The notes below the pieces were generated by a model. That model was not told the DNA's origin. It saw nothing but the letters and a program-made list of their open reading frames with translations, and did not search any database. A stretch of DNA of 64,000 nucleotides from positions 1 to 64,000 of the forward strand of contig NZ_BMLH01000005.1 in NCBI RefSeq assembly GCF_014645135.1. The letters run 5' to 3'. A program made the position numbers and the translations under genes. Source of the DNA: Rheinheimera tangshanensis. Lineage in GTDB: Bacteria > Pseudomonadota > Gammaproteobacteria > Enterobacterales > Alteromonadaceae. Below are positions 33,075-42,838 of the stretch, piece by piece. How positions within the stretch are numbered: the first letter of the stretch is position 1; each line of letters opens with the position of its first letter.

Positions 33075-34013
33075 TTAATTACCATGGACATTACGATACA
33101 CCTGCTTTTGAATCCCTAACAGGGCACTGATTTTACCCATTTGCCTAGAAAACTTTAATCTAGCCTTCATACGTTTATGTGGTACAGCAATCATTAACAC
33201 AAATGCAACGGTAGAAACTACAATAGCCCCGATAAGTTTTATAGTTTCTTTTATCCAAGTCAAAGTCGACGGGTTATTTTTACTAATTATACGGATGTCA
33301 CCGGCACCAATACGATATGAGCGCTCAATCGCCCATTTTTTAGTTAGGCGTGACGCACCGAATATCTCATGAGCTTTCGCTTCATGTGCAAAAGCAAAGG
33401 TCGCCCCTAACCGTTTAAGTCGTGTGAAAAATTCTTTATCACCGCCACCAACTAATGAATAGTATGGGTCAAACCGTTCTCCTGGATACTTGTCTATTAT
33501 GCTGCGACTGAGTAAGACATTTGTGGTACCAGATACTAACGGGACAATACCAGATTCATCATATTCACTTTGATAGTAAATATTTAGCCCTTTAATCCAA
33601 TTAGGCGGTGTTACTTCAAATTCAGGACTAACACTCCCACCAACTACGTCTACTTTAGTCTGTTGTTGAACCTTCACCAACGCAGAAATCCACTGTGGTT
33701 CAACCCACTCATCATCATCGATCATAGCCAGCATGTCGGCCCCGATATTATCGAAAGCCTCACTCATAAGAGCATTACGTACTTGTGAAATACCTCGTTC
33801 ATTAACCGCTATAGCACTCAACTGTAGTGGATATCTCTCTGCTAAAATCTGTTGGACAGTAACCAAACCTATGCCACCATCGCCCTCATTATCTGCGACT
33901 AATACTATTAGTTCATGATCTACGATTTGCACAGCAACAGATTCCAGCAAACGTCGGAGACCATGAGGCCGCTTGAATGTGGGGATACCTACTACTATTT
34001 TTAGATTTTTCAT
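33075..34013 (-). CDS. Glycosyltransferase family 2 with C-terminal membrane segment
   Basis: The 312-residue protein begins KIVVGIPTFKRPHGLRRLLESV, a GT2 opening, and has the metal motif AMIDDDEWVEPQW near residue 95. GGGDKEFFTRLKRLGATFAFA near 190-210 is a typical acceptor-site region. A hydrophobic helix near residues 260-280 (LIGAIVVSTVAFVLMIAV) probably anchors it to the inner membrane. It is followed by the polymerase gene after 18 bases and preceded by the flippase gene with a 1-base gap. The sugar added is unknown. Confidence 0.88.
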   Translation of the reverse strand: MKNLKIVVGIPTFKRPHGLRRLLESVAVQIVDHELIVLVADNEGDGGIGLVTVQQILAERYPLQLSAIAVNERGISQVRNALMSEAFDNIGADMLAMIDDDEWVEPQWISALVKVQQQTKVDVVGGSVSPEFEVTPPNWIKGLNIYYQSEYDESGIVPLVSGTTNVLLSRSIIDKYPGERFDPYYSLVGGGDKEFFTRLKRLGATFAFAHEAKAHEIFGASRLTKKWAIERSYRIGAGDIRIISKNNPSTLTWIKETIKLIGAIVVSTVAFVLMIAVPHKRMKARLKFSRQMGKISALLGIQKQVYRNVHGN

Positions 34014-34014
34014 G

Positions 34015-35250
34015 TTAGAGCTTTACCCTTTGATAGAGCCTTACCAGTAACAAAAGGGCAAACAATTCACCCAACAAAATACCAGCTAAGGAAAATGATG
34101 GTTCAAAGATGAGTAATGAAACATAAACCAATGGAACAGTTAGAAATGAAGATTTGATCGTGATTAAACTTAATTCTTTAAATTTATCTGCTGCTTGCAT
34201 ATAAACATTATAGGTAGTGCTTATGCATCTACTCAATCGAATTAAAGAAAAAAATACTGCCGCCCACACTAAATCACTTTTACTATGTTCTTCCTTCCAG
34301 TAAACATCAAAGAATAAACTTAGCAAGAAAATAACAAAAATTGAATTTATTGACCAAAAAAGTAAATTTAACATTTTGAAACGACGTAAAGAATATTCTA
34401 TCGCAAAAACTTTTGAGTCTAAGATAAGCTTTCTGATACGAGGTTTTTCAATTTGTGTAAGGCTATTCAAGACAACCATCACTGGCCGGAATAACAAAGA
34501 TGCAGCAGCTATCGGCGCAAATGCAGTGGGTCCAAGGATTAACGTTACCAAGTAAGAATGACTATTTAATGTGCCTTCTGTCGTCAGTACACCGACTAAA
34601 GCATGCTTACCTTGCTGCTGAAACCCTTGAATAAAACCACGGAGCCCAGCAGTAAGAGAACTTATAAATTGTAATCTAGCATAGTTTATTCCTAATGCCG
34701 GAAAGGCAAGTATGGCTGCCGTAGCGGTTATTAATCCGAAACTAAACAAACTTACGTCTTCGGTAAAATATAGTATCGCAGCTGCACTCAAACTACATAG
34801 ACTGTAGAGAGCATCAGATGCAACCACTCTATCGTGCTGGTGACTATTATTACAGTATGCTCTACCGAACCAACGTAAGGTTGTAATAAAGGCACTAAAA
34901 GCATATACAAGTGCCATTGCTATTGAATAAACAAATGACAGCAAGATAGCTGCCTGTATCAAAGAAAACAGTAAACTCAAAAGTAAGTTGGCAAGCATAA
35001 AACTACGTATTTTCTCTGAAGCCTGCGATGTATTATTTTCGCTTAGAGCGATTAATAAAGGAGAACCTAACAATGCATTTGATATACCGGTAGCAAGTGC
35101 TTGGGTAACTAACAAAAACGCAAACAATCCATAGTCAGCAACGCTTCCCTTTTGTATTAAACACAGTGCTAATACTAAACTGGTTAACGCCATTCCAGCA
35201 GAGCTACCAATGGCTGCAAAGGCAGTTTTAAATGGAAGTTTGTCAGTCAT
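34015..35250 (-). CDS. Wzx-like polysaccharide flippase
   Basis: The 411-residue protein has about twelve hydrophobic segments and no large soluble domain, as expected for MATE/MVF-superfamily flippases that move lipid-linked repeat units to the periplasm. Segments include FAFLLVTQALATGISNALLG and LAGILLGELFALLLLVRLY. Sequence is not specific enough to prove Wzx, but in this setting, next to Wzy-like, Wzc-like and Wza-like proteins, the role is the natural one. It abuts the wecG-like gene upstream. Confidence 0.82.
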   Translation of the reverse strand: MTDKLPFKTAFAAIGSSAGMALTSLVLALCLIQKGSVADYGLFAFLLVTQALATGISNALLGSPLLIALSENNTSQASEKIRSFMLANLLLSLLFSLIQAAILLSFVYSIAMALVYAFSAFITTLRWFGRAYCNNSHQHDRVVASDALYSLCSLSAAAILYFTEDVSLFSFGLITATAAILAFPALGINYARLQFISSLTAGLRGFIQGFQQQGKHALVGVLTTEGTLNSHSYLVTLILGPTAFAPIAAASLLFRPVMVVLNSLTQIEKPRIRKLILDSKVFAIEYSLRRFKMLNLLFWSINSIFVIFLLSLFFDVYWKEEHSKSDLVWAAVFFSLIRLSRCISTTYNVYMQAADKFKELSLITIKSSFLTVPLVYVSLLIFEPSFSLAGILLGELFALLLLVRLYQRVKL

Positions 35251-36033
35251 TTATCCAGATATTCTCTTTGCTAAACCATTTTTTACAACACAAAAAATAG
35301 CATGTGGGTTGGTTAGTAAATAGCGAATAAATAGTTTCCTCGGATCGCTAGCCATACGAAATAGCCATTCCAGACCAGCATTTTGCATCCATATTGGCGC
35401 TCTGGGGTATTCGCCAGTGATGTAGTTGTAACAACCACCGCAAGAAATAATTACAGGCACATTTAAGCGATCTTTATTTCTTATACAAAAAATTTGCTCT
35501 TTCGGCTTGCCTAAGCCAACCCATAATACGTCTGGTTTTGCTTTATTAATGGCGTTGCATATGGCGTCTTCATCAGAGTCTGTAAAGTAACCATGCTGAT
35601 GACCCACTACATCAAAATTATTATAGGTGTGGGCCAGTATTTCACCTGCTTTGCTAACTGAACTCTCTTTGCCACCAAGCAAAAAATGCTTTAACTTGCC
35701 GGAATAATAATTAGGAATATCATGGATCATATCGGTGGTCGCGGTGCGTTCTGGCACAGCTTTACCTTTGCCAAACCAACGAGAAAAGCTGACAACACTC
35801 TGCCCATCAGCGTGAACTAAGTCTGCTTGGTTCATTTGCTCGCGAGCTTCTTTATCTGAGTTGTATATAGATATGGCATGACCATTATTACTGAAGATAA
35901 CAAATGGGACCGTCTTTTCATCTTTAACAGATGCTGAGCAAATATTGCCAACTAATAGCGCCAATTCTTCTCTACTAACACAAGCGGTTTGAATGCCACC
36001 CACATTAACGGTATCAAATACTGGTTTGAACAT
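35251..36033 (-). CDS. WecG/TagA/CpsF family glycosyltransferase (GT26)
   Basis: The 260-residue protein shows the family hallmark NQADLVHADGQSVV near residues 67-80, with the catalytic Asp, and the HGYFTDSDEDAI and VLWVGLGKPKEQIF blocks after it. GT26 enzymes add ManNAc, ManNAcA or glucuronic-type sugars to undecaprenyl-linked intermediates at the membrane surface. The enzyme would most likely act as an early transferase after the WcaJ-like one. Its start codon overlaps the epimerase stop by one base. Confidence 0.9.
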   Translation of the reverse strand: MFKPVFDTVNVGGIQTACVSREELALLVGNICSASVKDEKTVPFVIFSNNGHAISIYNSDKEAREQMNQADLVHADGQSVVSFSRWFGKGKAVPERTATTDMIHDIPNYYSGKLKHFLLGGKESSVSKAGEILAHTYNNFDVVGHQHGYFTDSDEDAICNAINKAKPDVLWVGLGKPKEQIFCIRNKDRLNVPVIISCGGCYNYITGEYPRAPIWMQNAGLEWLFRMASDPRKLFIRYLLTNPHAIFCVVKNGLAKRISG

Positions 36034-37025
36034 TAATGTTTCTCTCCGTAAAAACTTTTATACCAACTCACAAAACTTTGTATACCTTGTGCCAATGTAG
36101 TTTCAGGCATAAAACCTATCGATTTATACAACTTGCTTACATCAGCAAAAGTTTGGTACACATCGCCTGGCTGCATAGGTAAAAGAATTTTCTCGGCCTT
36201 CGTCCCGACTGCTTTTTCAACGGTAGTTATAAATTCTTCTAATTTGACTGGTTGATTGTTGCCAATGTTGTATAAAACCGAGGTGTCTGGTTTTGTCGGA
36301 ATCAAATCCTGAACACTAATCACACCTTTAACGATGTCGTCGATAAAAGTAAAATCGCGCATCAAATTACCATTATTGAATACTTTGATAGGCTTGCCGT
36401 TCATTATCGCTTCAGTAAATAACCAAGGCGCCATATCAGGGCGCCCCCAAGGTCCATATACGGTAAAAAATCTCAGGCCTGTGGTAGGCAACTGATATAA
36501 ATGGCTATAAGTATGAGCCATTAATTCATTGGCTTTTTTGGTGGCCGCATAAAGTGATATTGGATGGTCTACTCGATCGTCTTCAGAGAATGGCACTTTT
36601 TCCTGATTACCATATACAGAACTGCTGGAGGCATAGACTAGGTGTTCCACTTTATTATGGCGGCAGCCTTCCAGAATGGTCATCATACCAACCAGGTTTG
36701 AATCTACGTAAGCCATTGGATTATCAATGGAATAACGTACACCAGCTTGAGCAGCTAAATGAATAACCCGCTGAAACTGTTCTGCGGCAAAAAGTGACGC
36801 TATGCCCTCTCTGTCTGCCAAATCCATCTTCAAAAAGCGAAAATTGGCTTGTTTACCATGCTCAGTCAGTAAAGTTTCGATACGTTTTAAGCGCGCTAGC
36901 TTTAGATTTGGGTCGTAGTAGTCGTTTAAATTGTCTAAACCAATAACATCATGGCCCAATAAAGCTAATTCTTCAGCAACACGGCTTCCAATAAAGCCTG
37001 CCGCTCCTGTCACTAAATATTTCAT
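36033..37025 (-). CDS. UDP-glucuronate 4-epimerase-type NAD-dependent epimerase
   Basis: The 330-residue short-chain dehydrogenase-type protein has the NAD-binding GAAGFIGSRVAEEL, the diagnostic GLDNLNDYYDPNLKLARL of UDP-glucuronate epimerases, catalytic YAATKKANE (YxxxK) near residue 148 and GLRFFTVYGPWGRPDMA. It would interconvert UDP-glucuronate and UDP-galacturonate. With ugd directly upstream, the pair would supply UDP-uronic acids, so the polymer probably contains glucuronic or galacturonic acid. It follows ugd after a 3-base gap. Confidence 0.9.
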   Translation of the reverse strand: MKYLVTGAAGFIGSRVAEELALLGHDVIGLDNLNDYYDPNLKLARLKRIETLLTEHGKQANFRFLKMDLADREGIASLFAAEQFQRVIHLAAQAGVRYSIDNPMAYVDSNLVGMMTILEGCRHNKVEHLVYASSSSVYGNQEKVPFSEDDRVDHPISLYAATKKANELMAHTYSHLYQLPTTGLRFFTVYGPWGRPDMAPWLFTEAIMNGKPIKVFNNGNLMRDFTFIDDIVKGVISVQDLIPTKPDTSVLYNIGNNQPVKLEEFITTVEKAVGTKAEKILLPMQPGDVYQTFADVSKLYKSIGFMPETTLAQGIQSFVSWYKSFYGEKH

Positions 37026-37028
37026 ATC

Positions 37029-38408
37029 TTAATTGCCAGCCACTTTCAAAGTATCACCACGACCTATCGCATAATAAGCCAACCCATGTCGATGCACATT
37101 TGCAGGCTCAAATAAATTTCTGCCGTCAAAAATAACCGGGTCGCTGATATTTTCTTTTATGGCATTAAAATCTGGCGCACGGAAGTTTTTCCACTCAGTG
37201 CAAATGACTAACGCATCAGCGTTATTGATGGCGGCTTCCTTGGTACCACACAAAACTAAGTCAGCTCTGTTGCCATAAATACGTTGGGTTTCTTCCATAG
37301 CTTCAGGGTCGTAAGCTTTCACTGTAGCTCCGGCCAACCATAAGTTCTCCATTAATACACGGCTAGAAGCTTCACGCATATCATCAGTATTAGGTTTAAA
37401 AGCTAGGCCCCAAAGTGCAAAAGTTTTACCTTTCAGGATATCTTTAATGTCACCTTTGGCTGCCTGCTGCCATACACCATAGTGCTTACAGATCAGCTCA
37501 AAGAGTTTGTATTTTTGCTTGTCGTTAACTTGCTCTACCGCATTAAGGATTTTTGACTCGTAACCAAATTGCTCCGAAGTTCGGGCCAATGCCTGTACAT
37601 CTTTAGGGAAACAGCTGCCACCATAACCGCAGCCTGGGTAAATAAAGTGGTAACCAATACGGGGGTCTGAACCTATACCTTTACGCACGTTTTCAATATC
37701 AGCCCCTACCCGCTCGGCAATATTGGCCATTTCGTTCATAAAGCTGATTTTAGTGGCTAACATGCAGTTGGCAGCGTATTTGGTCAGCTCACTACTGCGT
37801 ACATCCATCACTATGACTTTGTCATGGTTGCGGTTAAAAGGAGCATAAACTTCCCGCATTATGTCTTCGGCAAATTTAGAGCTGGTACCTATTACTATCC
37901 GGTCTGGTCTCATGCAATCTGCTACTGCTGCGCCTTCTTTTAAAAACTCCGGGTTGGATACCACGTCAAACTCAGCCTTAAAGCCACGTTGATCTAAAGT
38001 TTGTTGAATTGCAGTAGTCACTTTGTCGGCTGTGCCTACTGGCACTGTGCTTTTATTGACCACCACTTTATAACTTTGCATCAACTGGCCTATGGTTTTG
38101 CCCACAGCCATTACATACTGCAAATCGGCTGAGCCGTCTTCGTCTGGTGGTGTGCCTACAGCTATGTAGATCACTTCAGCATGTTGCACTGCTTCTTCAG
38201 CACTGGTGGTAAAACGCAGGTTGCCCTGGCTGACGTTGGTTTTTACCACGTTTTCCAGGCCAGGTTCGTAGATAGGGATAATGCCTTGTTTTAAGCCGTC
38301 AATTTTTGCCTGATTTACATCTGCACAGATAACGTCGTGGCCTACATCAGCCAAACAAGCACCGGTAACCAGACCAACATAGCCTGTACCAAAAATACTA
38401 ATCTTCAT
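37029..38408 (-). CDS. ugd: UDP-glucose 6-dehydrogenase
   Basis: This enzyme oxidises UDP-glucose to UDP-glucuronate with two NAD molecules. The 459-residue protein has the N-terminal NAD fold ([21 protein letters not shown]), the catalytic Cys in [14 protein letters not shown] near residue 265, and the C-terminal UDP-binding domain ([17 protein letters not shown]). All key residues are visible. It receives UDP-glucose from GalU, encoded upstream, and feeds the epimerase encoded downstream. Between galU and ugd is a 175-base gap with GC-rich repeats. Confidence 0.94.
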   Translation of the reverse strand: MKISIFGTGYVGLVTGACLADVGHDVICADVNQAKIDGLKQGIIPIYEPGLENVVKTNVSQGNLRFTTSAEEAVQHAEVIYIAVGTPPDEDGSADLQYVMAVGKTIGQLMQSYKVVVNKSTVPVGTADKVTTAIQQTLDQRGFKAEFDVVSNPEFLKEGAAVADCMRPDRIVIGTSSKFAEDIMREVYAPFNRNHDKVIVMDVRSSELTKYAANCMLATKISFMNEMANIAERVGADIENVRKGIGSDPRIGYHFIYPGCGYGGSCFPKDVQALARTSEQFGYESKILNAVEQVNDKQKYKLFELICKHYGVWQQAAKGDIKDILKGKTFALWGLAFKPNTDDMREASSRVLMENLWLAGATVKAYDPEAMEETQRIYGNRADLVLCGTKEAAINNADALVICTEWKNFRAPDFNAIKENISDPVIFDGRNLFEPANVHRHGLAYYAIGRGDTLKVAGN

Positions 38409-38462
38409 TCCCTTTCCTTTTGTATCGTGTGACGGTTTTTAGCTGCCATTTTTTAATGCGTT

Positions 38463-38556
38463 GCGGGCGGGTAAACCTCCGCCCCTACATTATCTGGGGT
38501 TGAATTCCCCAGCAACATTTGGTTTCGTTTTGCGGGCGGGGGATAAAGCCCGCACC
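38463..38556. repeat. GC-rich interspersed repeat pair between galU and ugd
   Basis: Two related units, GCGGGCGGGTAAACCTCCGC at 38463-38482 continuing CCCTACA, and GCGGGCGGGGGATAAAGCCC at 38532 onward, flank a hairpin CTGGGG/CCCCAG (38494-38512). A related sequence occurs upstream of rsxA (63101-63181). The units can fold on themselves. They look like a dispersed intergenic repeat family of unknown role. Confidence 0.5.
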
Positions 38557-38583
38557 AACAATCTATATGGCCGTTATATCAGA

Positions 38584-39516
38584 TCAGGCAATTAAACTAA
38601 GTGGTGTGCCTGTCGTCATTTTTTTCAATAACGCCGCAAAATCAGCACCTAGTTTAGGATCTTTTAAGGCGTAATCTACTATAGCTTCTAAATAACCCAG
38701 TTTGCTGCCGCAATCGTGGCTGCGGCCTACAATACGGTAAGCTTCCATGGCTTCTTCGGTAAGCAGCTGAGCTAAAGCGTCGGTTAACTGTATTTCGTCG
38801 CCAGCACCAGGTTGGGTAAAACTCAGAATTTCCATCACTGTAGGCGACAATACATAGCGGCCTGTAATGGCCATATTAGAAGGAGCGTCGTCTGCGTCTG
38901 GCTTTTCAACCATCGCCTTCAGGCTAACCGAATGCCCTGCTTCTATCGGCTGGCCGGCTAAATCGACAATACCGTAGCTGCTGACTAAGTCGCGTGGTAC
39001 AGCTTCTACCATCACCTGACTGGCGCCGGTTTGTTCGTAGCGCTCGATCATCGCTTTAAGGTTGTCTTGTCGTAAGTTACTGCGGTATTTATCTATTAAT
39101 ACGTCGGGCAACAACACCGCAAATGGCTCATTTCCTACCACTGGAGCCGCGCATAAAATGGCATGGCCTAAGCCTAATGCTACAGGCTGGCGCACTGAAA
39201 TGACGGTCAGGTTTTTAGGGTTGATGCTGCGCACTTCGTCCAGCAAGGAACGTTTCACTCGTTTTTCTAACTGGGTTTCCAGTTCAAACGAGGTGTCAAA
39301 GTGGTTTTCAATCGAATTTTTACTGCTGTGGCTTACCAAAATAACTTCAGTAATTCCTGCTGCGGCAGCTTCTTCAATCACATACTGGATAAGAGGTTTG
39401 TCTACCACAGGCAGCATTTCTTTTGGAATAGCTTTGGTTGCAGGTAACATGCGGGTGCCAAGGCCTGCTACAGGTATAACGGCTCTGGTTACTTTGCGGT
39501 TGTCTGGAGCTTGCAT
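38584..39516 (-). CDS. galU: UTP-glucose-1-phosphate uridylyltransferase
   Basis: GalU makes UDP-glucose, the precursor for UDP-glucuronate and many glycans. The 310-residue protein opens with the nucleotidyltransferase signature [34 protein letters not shown] and contains VLLPDVLID (metal Asp), [11 protein letters not shown] and [10 protein letters not shown]. It is the first gene of the reverse half of the exopolysaccharide locus, and its promoter must lie within 39517-39700. It also has general metabolic roles, so it is not specific to the exopolysaccharide. Confidence 0.94.
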   Translation of the reverse strand: MQAPDNRKVTRAVIPVAGLGTRMLPATKAIPKEMLPVVDKPLIQYVIEEAAAAGITEVILVSHSSKNSIENHFDTSFELETQLEKRVKRSLLDEVRSINPKNLTVISVRQPVALGLGHAILCAAPVVGNEPFAVLLPDVLIDKYRSNLRQDNLKAMIERYEQTGASQVMVEAVPRDLVSSYGIVDLAGQPIEAGHSVSLKAMVEKPDADDAPSNMAITGRYVLSPTVMEILSFTQPGAGDEIQLTDALAQLLTEEAMEAYRIVGRSHDCGSKLGYLEAIVDYALKDPKLGADFAALLKKMTTGTPLSLIA

Positions 39517-39520
39517 ATAA

Positions 39521-40133
39521 AATTCCCTCTTGTTACTGATGCAGATTGCTTGTGCAGAGTGCTTGTTTAGTTCACTCGCGCAAAAAAGTTATACCGAATT
39601 CAAAAACGCAACGAACTCACTACTTTTGCTCAACAACTCAGCAAAGGCTGTTCCCTGCCTTTCATGCTTAGTCCTCACCGGACAAAACGTTTTTTTACTT
39701 TAACCCTGCTCTGTGACAGAAAAGTGAAAAAACGCGCAGCACTATATAACAAAGTGGCATGGTTTACAAAGCAAAGCATATCTCGTGCCACTAAAAAGTA
39801 TTAAATTTGATAGTTTAAATTTGATAAATTCGATAAATTTGCGAAATACGGTTGAATTTTTCGTAATTAGCTGCAGCACGCAAGGCCAAATTGGTGCATA
39901 ATCGCCCTAAACTAATGCACAAGTTCTGGCTGTTGATTATTGATGCTGCGCCACCTTGGCAAGTCAGGCAGAAAGTGGCAAATTAATCTATCTTTTTCAG
40001 CCAAATCTGATTCACTTAATACAAAGTATCTGTTTAACACGCTGCAGATGTGGGTTGGACGGATTCTTATGTCATGGAAGGTGCCTGATAAAATGCTAAT
40101 GTCAGTTGCACATCAGGTTGTGCAGGGAGGTTT
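39521..40133. promoter_or_regulatory. Divergent intergenic region galU / lapG
   Basis: About 600 bases between divergently transcribed galU and lapG, with no gene that I accept. It contains an AT-rich direct repeat TTAAATTTGATA at 39801-39812 and 39815-39826 followed by a partial third unit, and an upstream T-run at 39690-39697. The strong ribosome binding site GGGAGG of lapG lies at 40125-40130. Confidence 0.45.
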
Positions 40134-40787
40134 ATGCTACGCAAATATATTGTTGTAGCACTGCTGGCTCTTTCTATATCTGTCTTTAGCAACGCCAGCT
40201 ATGTGCTGCCTGTGTTTAAGCCGGAGATGCTGCAGACGATTCGCTCTCAATACGGCGATGCAGCTCTGGCAAGAGTCGAGCTGTGGCGCGATTTACTTGA
40301 GGAAGGTAAATCGGAGTCAGACTGGGTACGGGTTAACAAAGTAAACAAATTTTTTAATGATCAGATGCGTTATGAGTCTGATCAAAAGCATTGGGGTCAG
40401 ACAGACTATTGGGCTACCCCACTAGAATCGCTTGGCACAGCGGCGGGTGACTGTGAAGACTTTGCAATTGCAAAATATGTGTCACTGCGGGCTATGGGCA
40501 TACCTGATAGCAAGTTGCGAATTATGTATGTCAGGGCAATGTCAGTAAATGAGCCTCATATGGTACTCATTTACATGGAAACTGAAGACGCTGTGCCTTT
40601 GGTTCTGGACAATTTGATCAAAAAAGTTCAGCCTGCCACCCGCAGACCGGACTTGAAACCTATTTACGGTTTTAATGCTGAAGGGTTATGGCTTGCAAAA
40701 GCACAAGGGCTGGGCCGGAAAGTAGAAGGCAAAACAGGCGGTTCGAACTGGCAGGATTTGCTAAACAGAATTGAAAAGGGAATGTAA
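40134..40787 (+). CDS. lapG: LapG-type periplasmic cysteine protease
   Basis: LapG cleaves the N-terminus of large RTX adhesins such as LapA, releasing them from the outer membrane and dispersing biofilm. The 217-residue protein has a signal peptide (about 1-22) and the BTLCP catalytic triad Cys107 (AAGDCEDFA), His142 (EPHMVL) and Asp159 (VLDN), at spacings close to those of the Pseudomonas enzyme. Calcium-binding acidic residues near the triad are plausible but not assigned. A strong GGGAGG precedes the ATG. lapD follows after 5 bases. No LapA-like giant adhesin or type I exporter lies in the window. Confidence 0.92.
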   Translation: MLRKYIVVALLALSISVFSNASYVLPVFKPEMLQTIRSQYGDAALARVELWRDLLEEGKSESDWVRVNKVNKFFNDQMRYESDQKHWGQTDYWATPLESLGTAAGDCEDFAIAKYVSLRAMGIPDSKLRIMYVRAMSVNEPHMVLIYMETEDAVPLVLDNLIKKVQPATRRPDLKPIYGFNAEGLWLAKAQGLGRKVEGKTGGSNWQDLLNRIEKGM

Positions 40788-40792
40788 CTGTT

Positions 40793-42820
40793 ATGGCGCA
40801 TAAATGGTGGAGAAAACTCCCGGGTATTTCGTTAAGGACACAACTGCACTTACTCATAGTGCTGGTGGCTTTATTTACCTTCTCGTTTAGTTTGTACATT
40901 TCTGTACAAAGCACACAAAATTATCTGAATACTCAGATGAAATCTCACGCTCAGGACGCGGCAACCAGTTTAGGCTTGTCGATGTCGGCTTATATGGACG
41001 ACCCCGATCTGGTGATAGCCCAGACGATGGTCAGCGCGATTTTTGATTCGGGTTATTACGCCGAGCTGGAATTTAAAACCGCGAAAGGCGAAGTGAAAAT
41101 TAAGCGGCAAAATCCTATCGAATACGATGAAGTCCCCCAATGGTTTGTCCGGCTTTTTCCTTTGTCACCGCCTTTCCAAAGCAGCGAAGTGAATAACGGC
41201 TGGATGGTAGCCGGTGTGTTATCTATTCAGTCTAATCCTGGTATCGCCTATAAAACACTGTGGCAACAAGCACGACAAAGCTTTTACAGCATTGCGCTCA
41301 TCACCTTATTCAGTGCATTTTTTATTCAACTGATTGTTTATGCCGTGCTTAAACCTTTGCGCCGCATTGAGGTGCAGGCACAGGAAGTTGGCAAAAAGAA
41401 CTTTTTGCAACAAGACAAGCTGCCCTTTACTACGGATTTGCGTTCTGTGGTCAAAGCCATGAATACAATGGTGGCTAATATTCAGCGTAGTTTTAAGTCG
41501 CTTAGCCTGCAGGCCGACGAGCTGAAGGTCAAAGTATTCACAGATATGCTGACCGGCCTTGGCAACAGACGTTTGCTGGAACAACGTTTCGCCGCCGAAA
41601 AAACTGAGCAAAAAGCGCATGACTTACGTTTGCATATTGGCATGATGAGTTTGCATTCGCTGACGGAAGTGCATCAACGCCAGGGCTTTGAAGCGGCTGA
41701 CCAGTATATTCTGCTGGCGGTAAAAGAATTTAAAGAAATGCTCGAAGCAATGACTAATAACCAACTGTTCCGTTTAAGTGGCAGTGATTTTATCTTTTTA
41801 AGTCATTTAGGTGCTGACGAACTGGAACAACAAGTACAGCAATTAAGCACCAAACTGAAGCTGCTGGACAGCGTGTTTTATCCTAAAGGTTTTGCCTCAG
41901 TGGCTCTGATGGAAGTGGAGCCTGAAGACAACCTGCATCACTGCCTGTCCAGCTTAGACAGCGCTATCATTCAGCGCGCTCAGCAGCCAGACTTACCTGT
42001 GATGGTTAAAGATGAAAGCATGCTGATTAAACCTGAAGGCAGAATGGCCTGGCATGCAGTGATCAAGGATCTGATCCAGAATCAAAATTTTGAGTTGTGG
42101 GCTCAGCCTGTCATTAATGCTGACAAGTCTGTTGAGTATATTGAAACTTTCGTACGCTTTTATTACCTGCATTCGCAGCTGTCTACTGCTGAAACTTACG
42201 CTATGGCTGAGCAGCAAGGGTTGTCGTTGCAACTGGATCAGCAGGTTATTCATTTCATTCTGCAGCAAGTGCAGAATGAACCTGACCACATCTACGCTAT
42301 TAATTTATCGTTGGGTGCGGTTAGTTCAGCAACATTTTTGCAGTGGCTTGAAAAAGAACTGCAATTATTAGCTGGTAAAGTTCGTCTGGTGTTTGAGGTG
42401 TCTGAGTACTCTATTTTGCGGGCGCCAGAAGAAACCAAAGCACTGATGAATGTGATTAAACAAAATAGATGCAAAGTTTGTATCGAGCGTTTTGGCTCAA
42501 GTATGGCCACCTTCAAGTACTTACAAGGTTTGAATGTCGACTACGTAAAAATTGACGGTGCTTACGTGAGCGTACTCAATGACGCGGACAACCAGTTCTT
42601 TATCAAGACCTTATGCCAGATCAGTCACGGTATAGGAATTAAAGTGCTGGCGCCGCACATTGAATGTGAGCAAACAATGGACAGTTGTTTTGCTGCAGGA
42701 GTAAACGCGGTTCAGGGCAACTGGCTGCTTGCACCACAGAAAGTTAATGCACAAGTGAAAAAATCTGTCTTGACACAACCGTTCATTAACCTAGAATTGG
42801 TGCATTCGCCCAGAAATTAA
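40793..42820 (+). CDS. lapD: LapD-type c-di-GMP receptor
   Basis: LapD is an inner-membrane receptor that holds LapG when c-di-GMP is bound, thereby keeping the adhesin on the surface. The 675-residue protein has an N-terminal helix (about 18-38), a periplasmic domain with the PQWFVRLFPL loop near 115-124 that contains the key Trp, a second helix near 165, a HAMP domain (LKPLRRIEVQAQEVGKKNF), then degenerate GGDEF and EAL domains. GGDEF is replaced by SGSDF (FRLSGSDFIFL) and EAL by ETF (YIETFVRF), so it is a sensor, not an enzyme. Confidence 0.93.
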   Translation: MAHKWWRKLPGISLRTQLHLLIVLVALFTFSFSLYISVQSTQNYLNTQMKSHAQDAATSLGLSMSAYMDDPDLVIAQTMVSAIFDSGYYAELEFKTAKGEVKIKRQNPIEYDEVPQWFVRLFPLSPPFQSSEVNNGWMVAGVLSIQSNPGIAYKTLWQQARQSFYSIALITLFSAFFIQLIVYAVLKPLRRIEVQAQEVGKKNFLQQDKLPFTTDLRSVVKAMNTMVANIQRSFKSLSLQADELKVKVFTDMLTGLGNRRLLEQRFAAEKTEQKAHDLRLHIGMMSLHSLTEVHQRQGFEAADQYILLAVKEFKEMLEAMTNNQLFRLSGSDFIFLSHLGADELEQQVQQLSTKLKLLDSVFYPKGFASVALMEVEPEDNLHHCLSSLDSAIIQRAQQPDLPVMVKDESMLIKPEGRMAWHAVIKDLIQNQNFELWAQPVINADKSVEYIETFVRFYYLHSQLSTAETYAMAEQQGLSLQLDQQVIHFILQQVQNEPDHIYAINLSLGAVSSATFLQWLEKELQLLAGKVRLVFEVSEYSILRAPEETKALMNVIKQNRCKVCIERFGSSMATFKYLQGLNVDYVKIDGAYVSVLNDADNQFFIKTLCQISHGIGIKVLAPHIECEQTMDSCFAAGVNAVQGNWLLAPQKVNAQVKKSVLTQPFINLELVHSPRN

Positions 42821-42838
42821 TCAAAAAGGATGTTAAAT

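Noticed and set aside
38494-38512. CTGGGG/CCCCAG hairpin as a galU terminator
   Set aside because: No T-tract follows in the galU direction, and ugd and galU are likely co-transcribed; it is kept only as part of the repeat region.
39940-40158. Open frame of 72 codons overlapping the lapG start
   Set aside because: It runs into the lapG signal sequence in another frame, has no ribosome binding site and no recognisable protein features.
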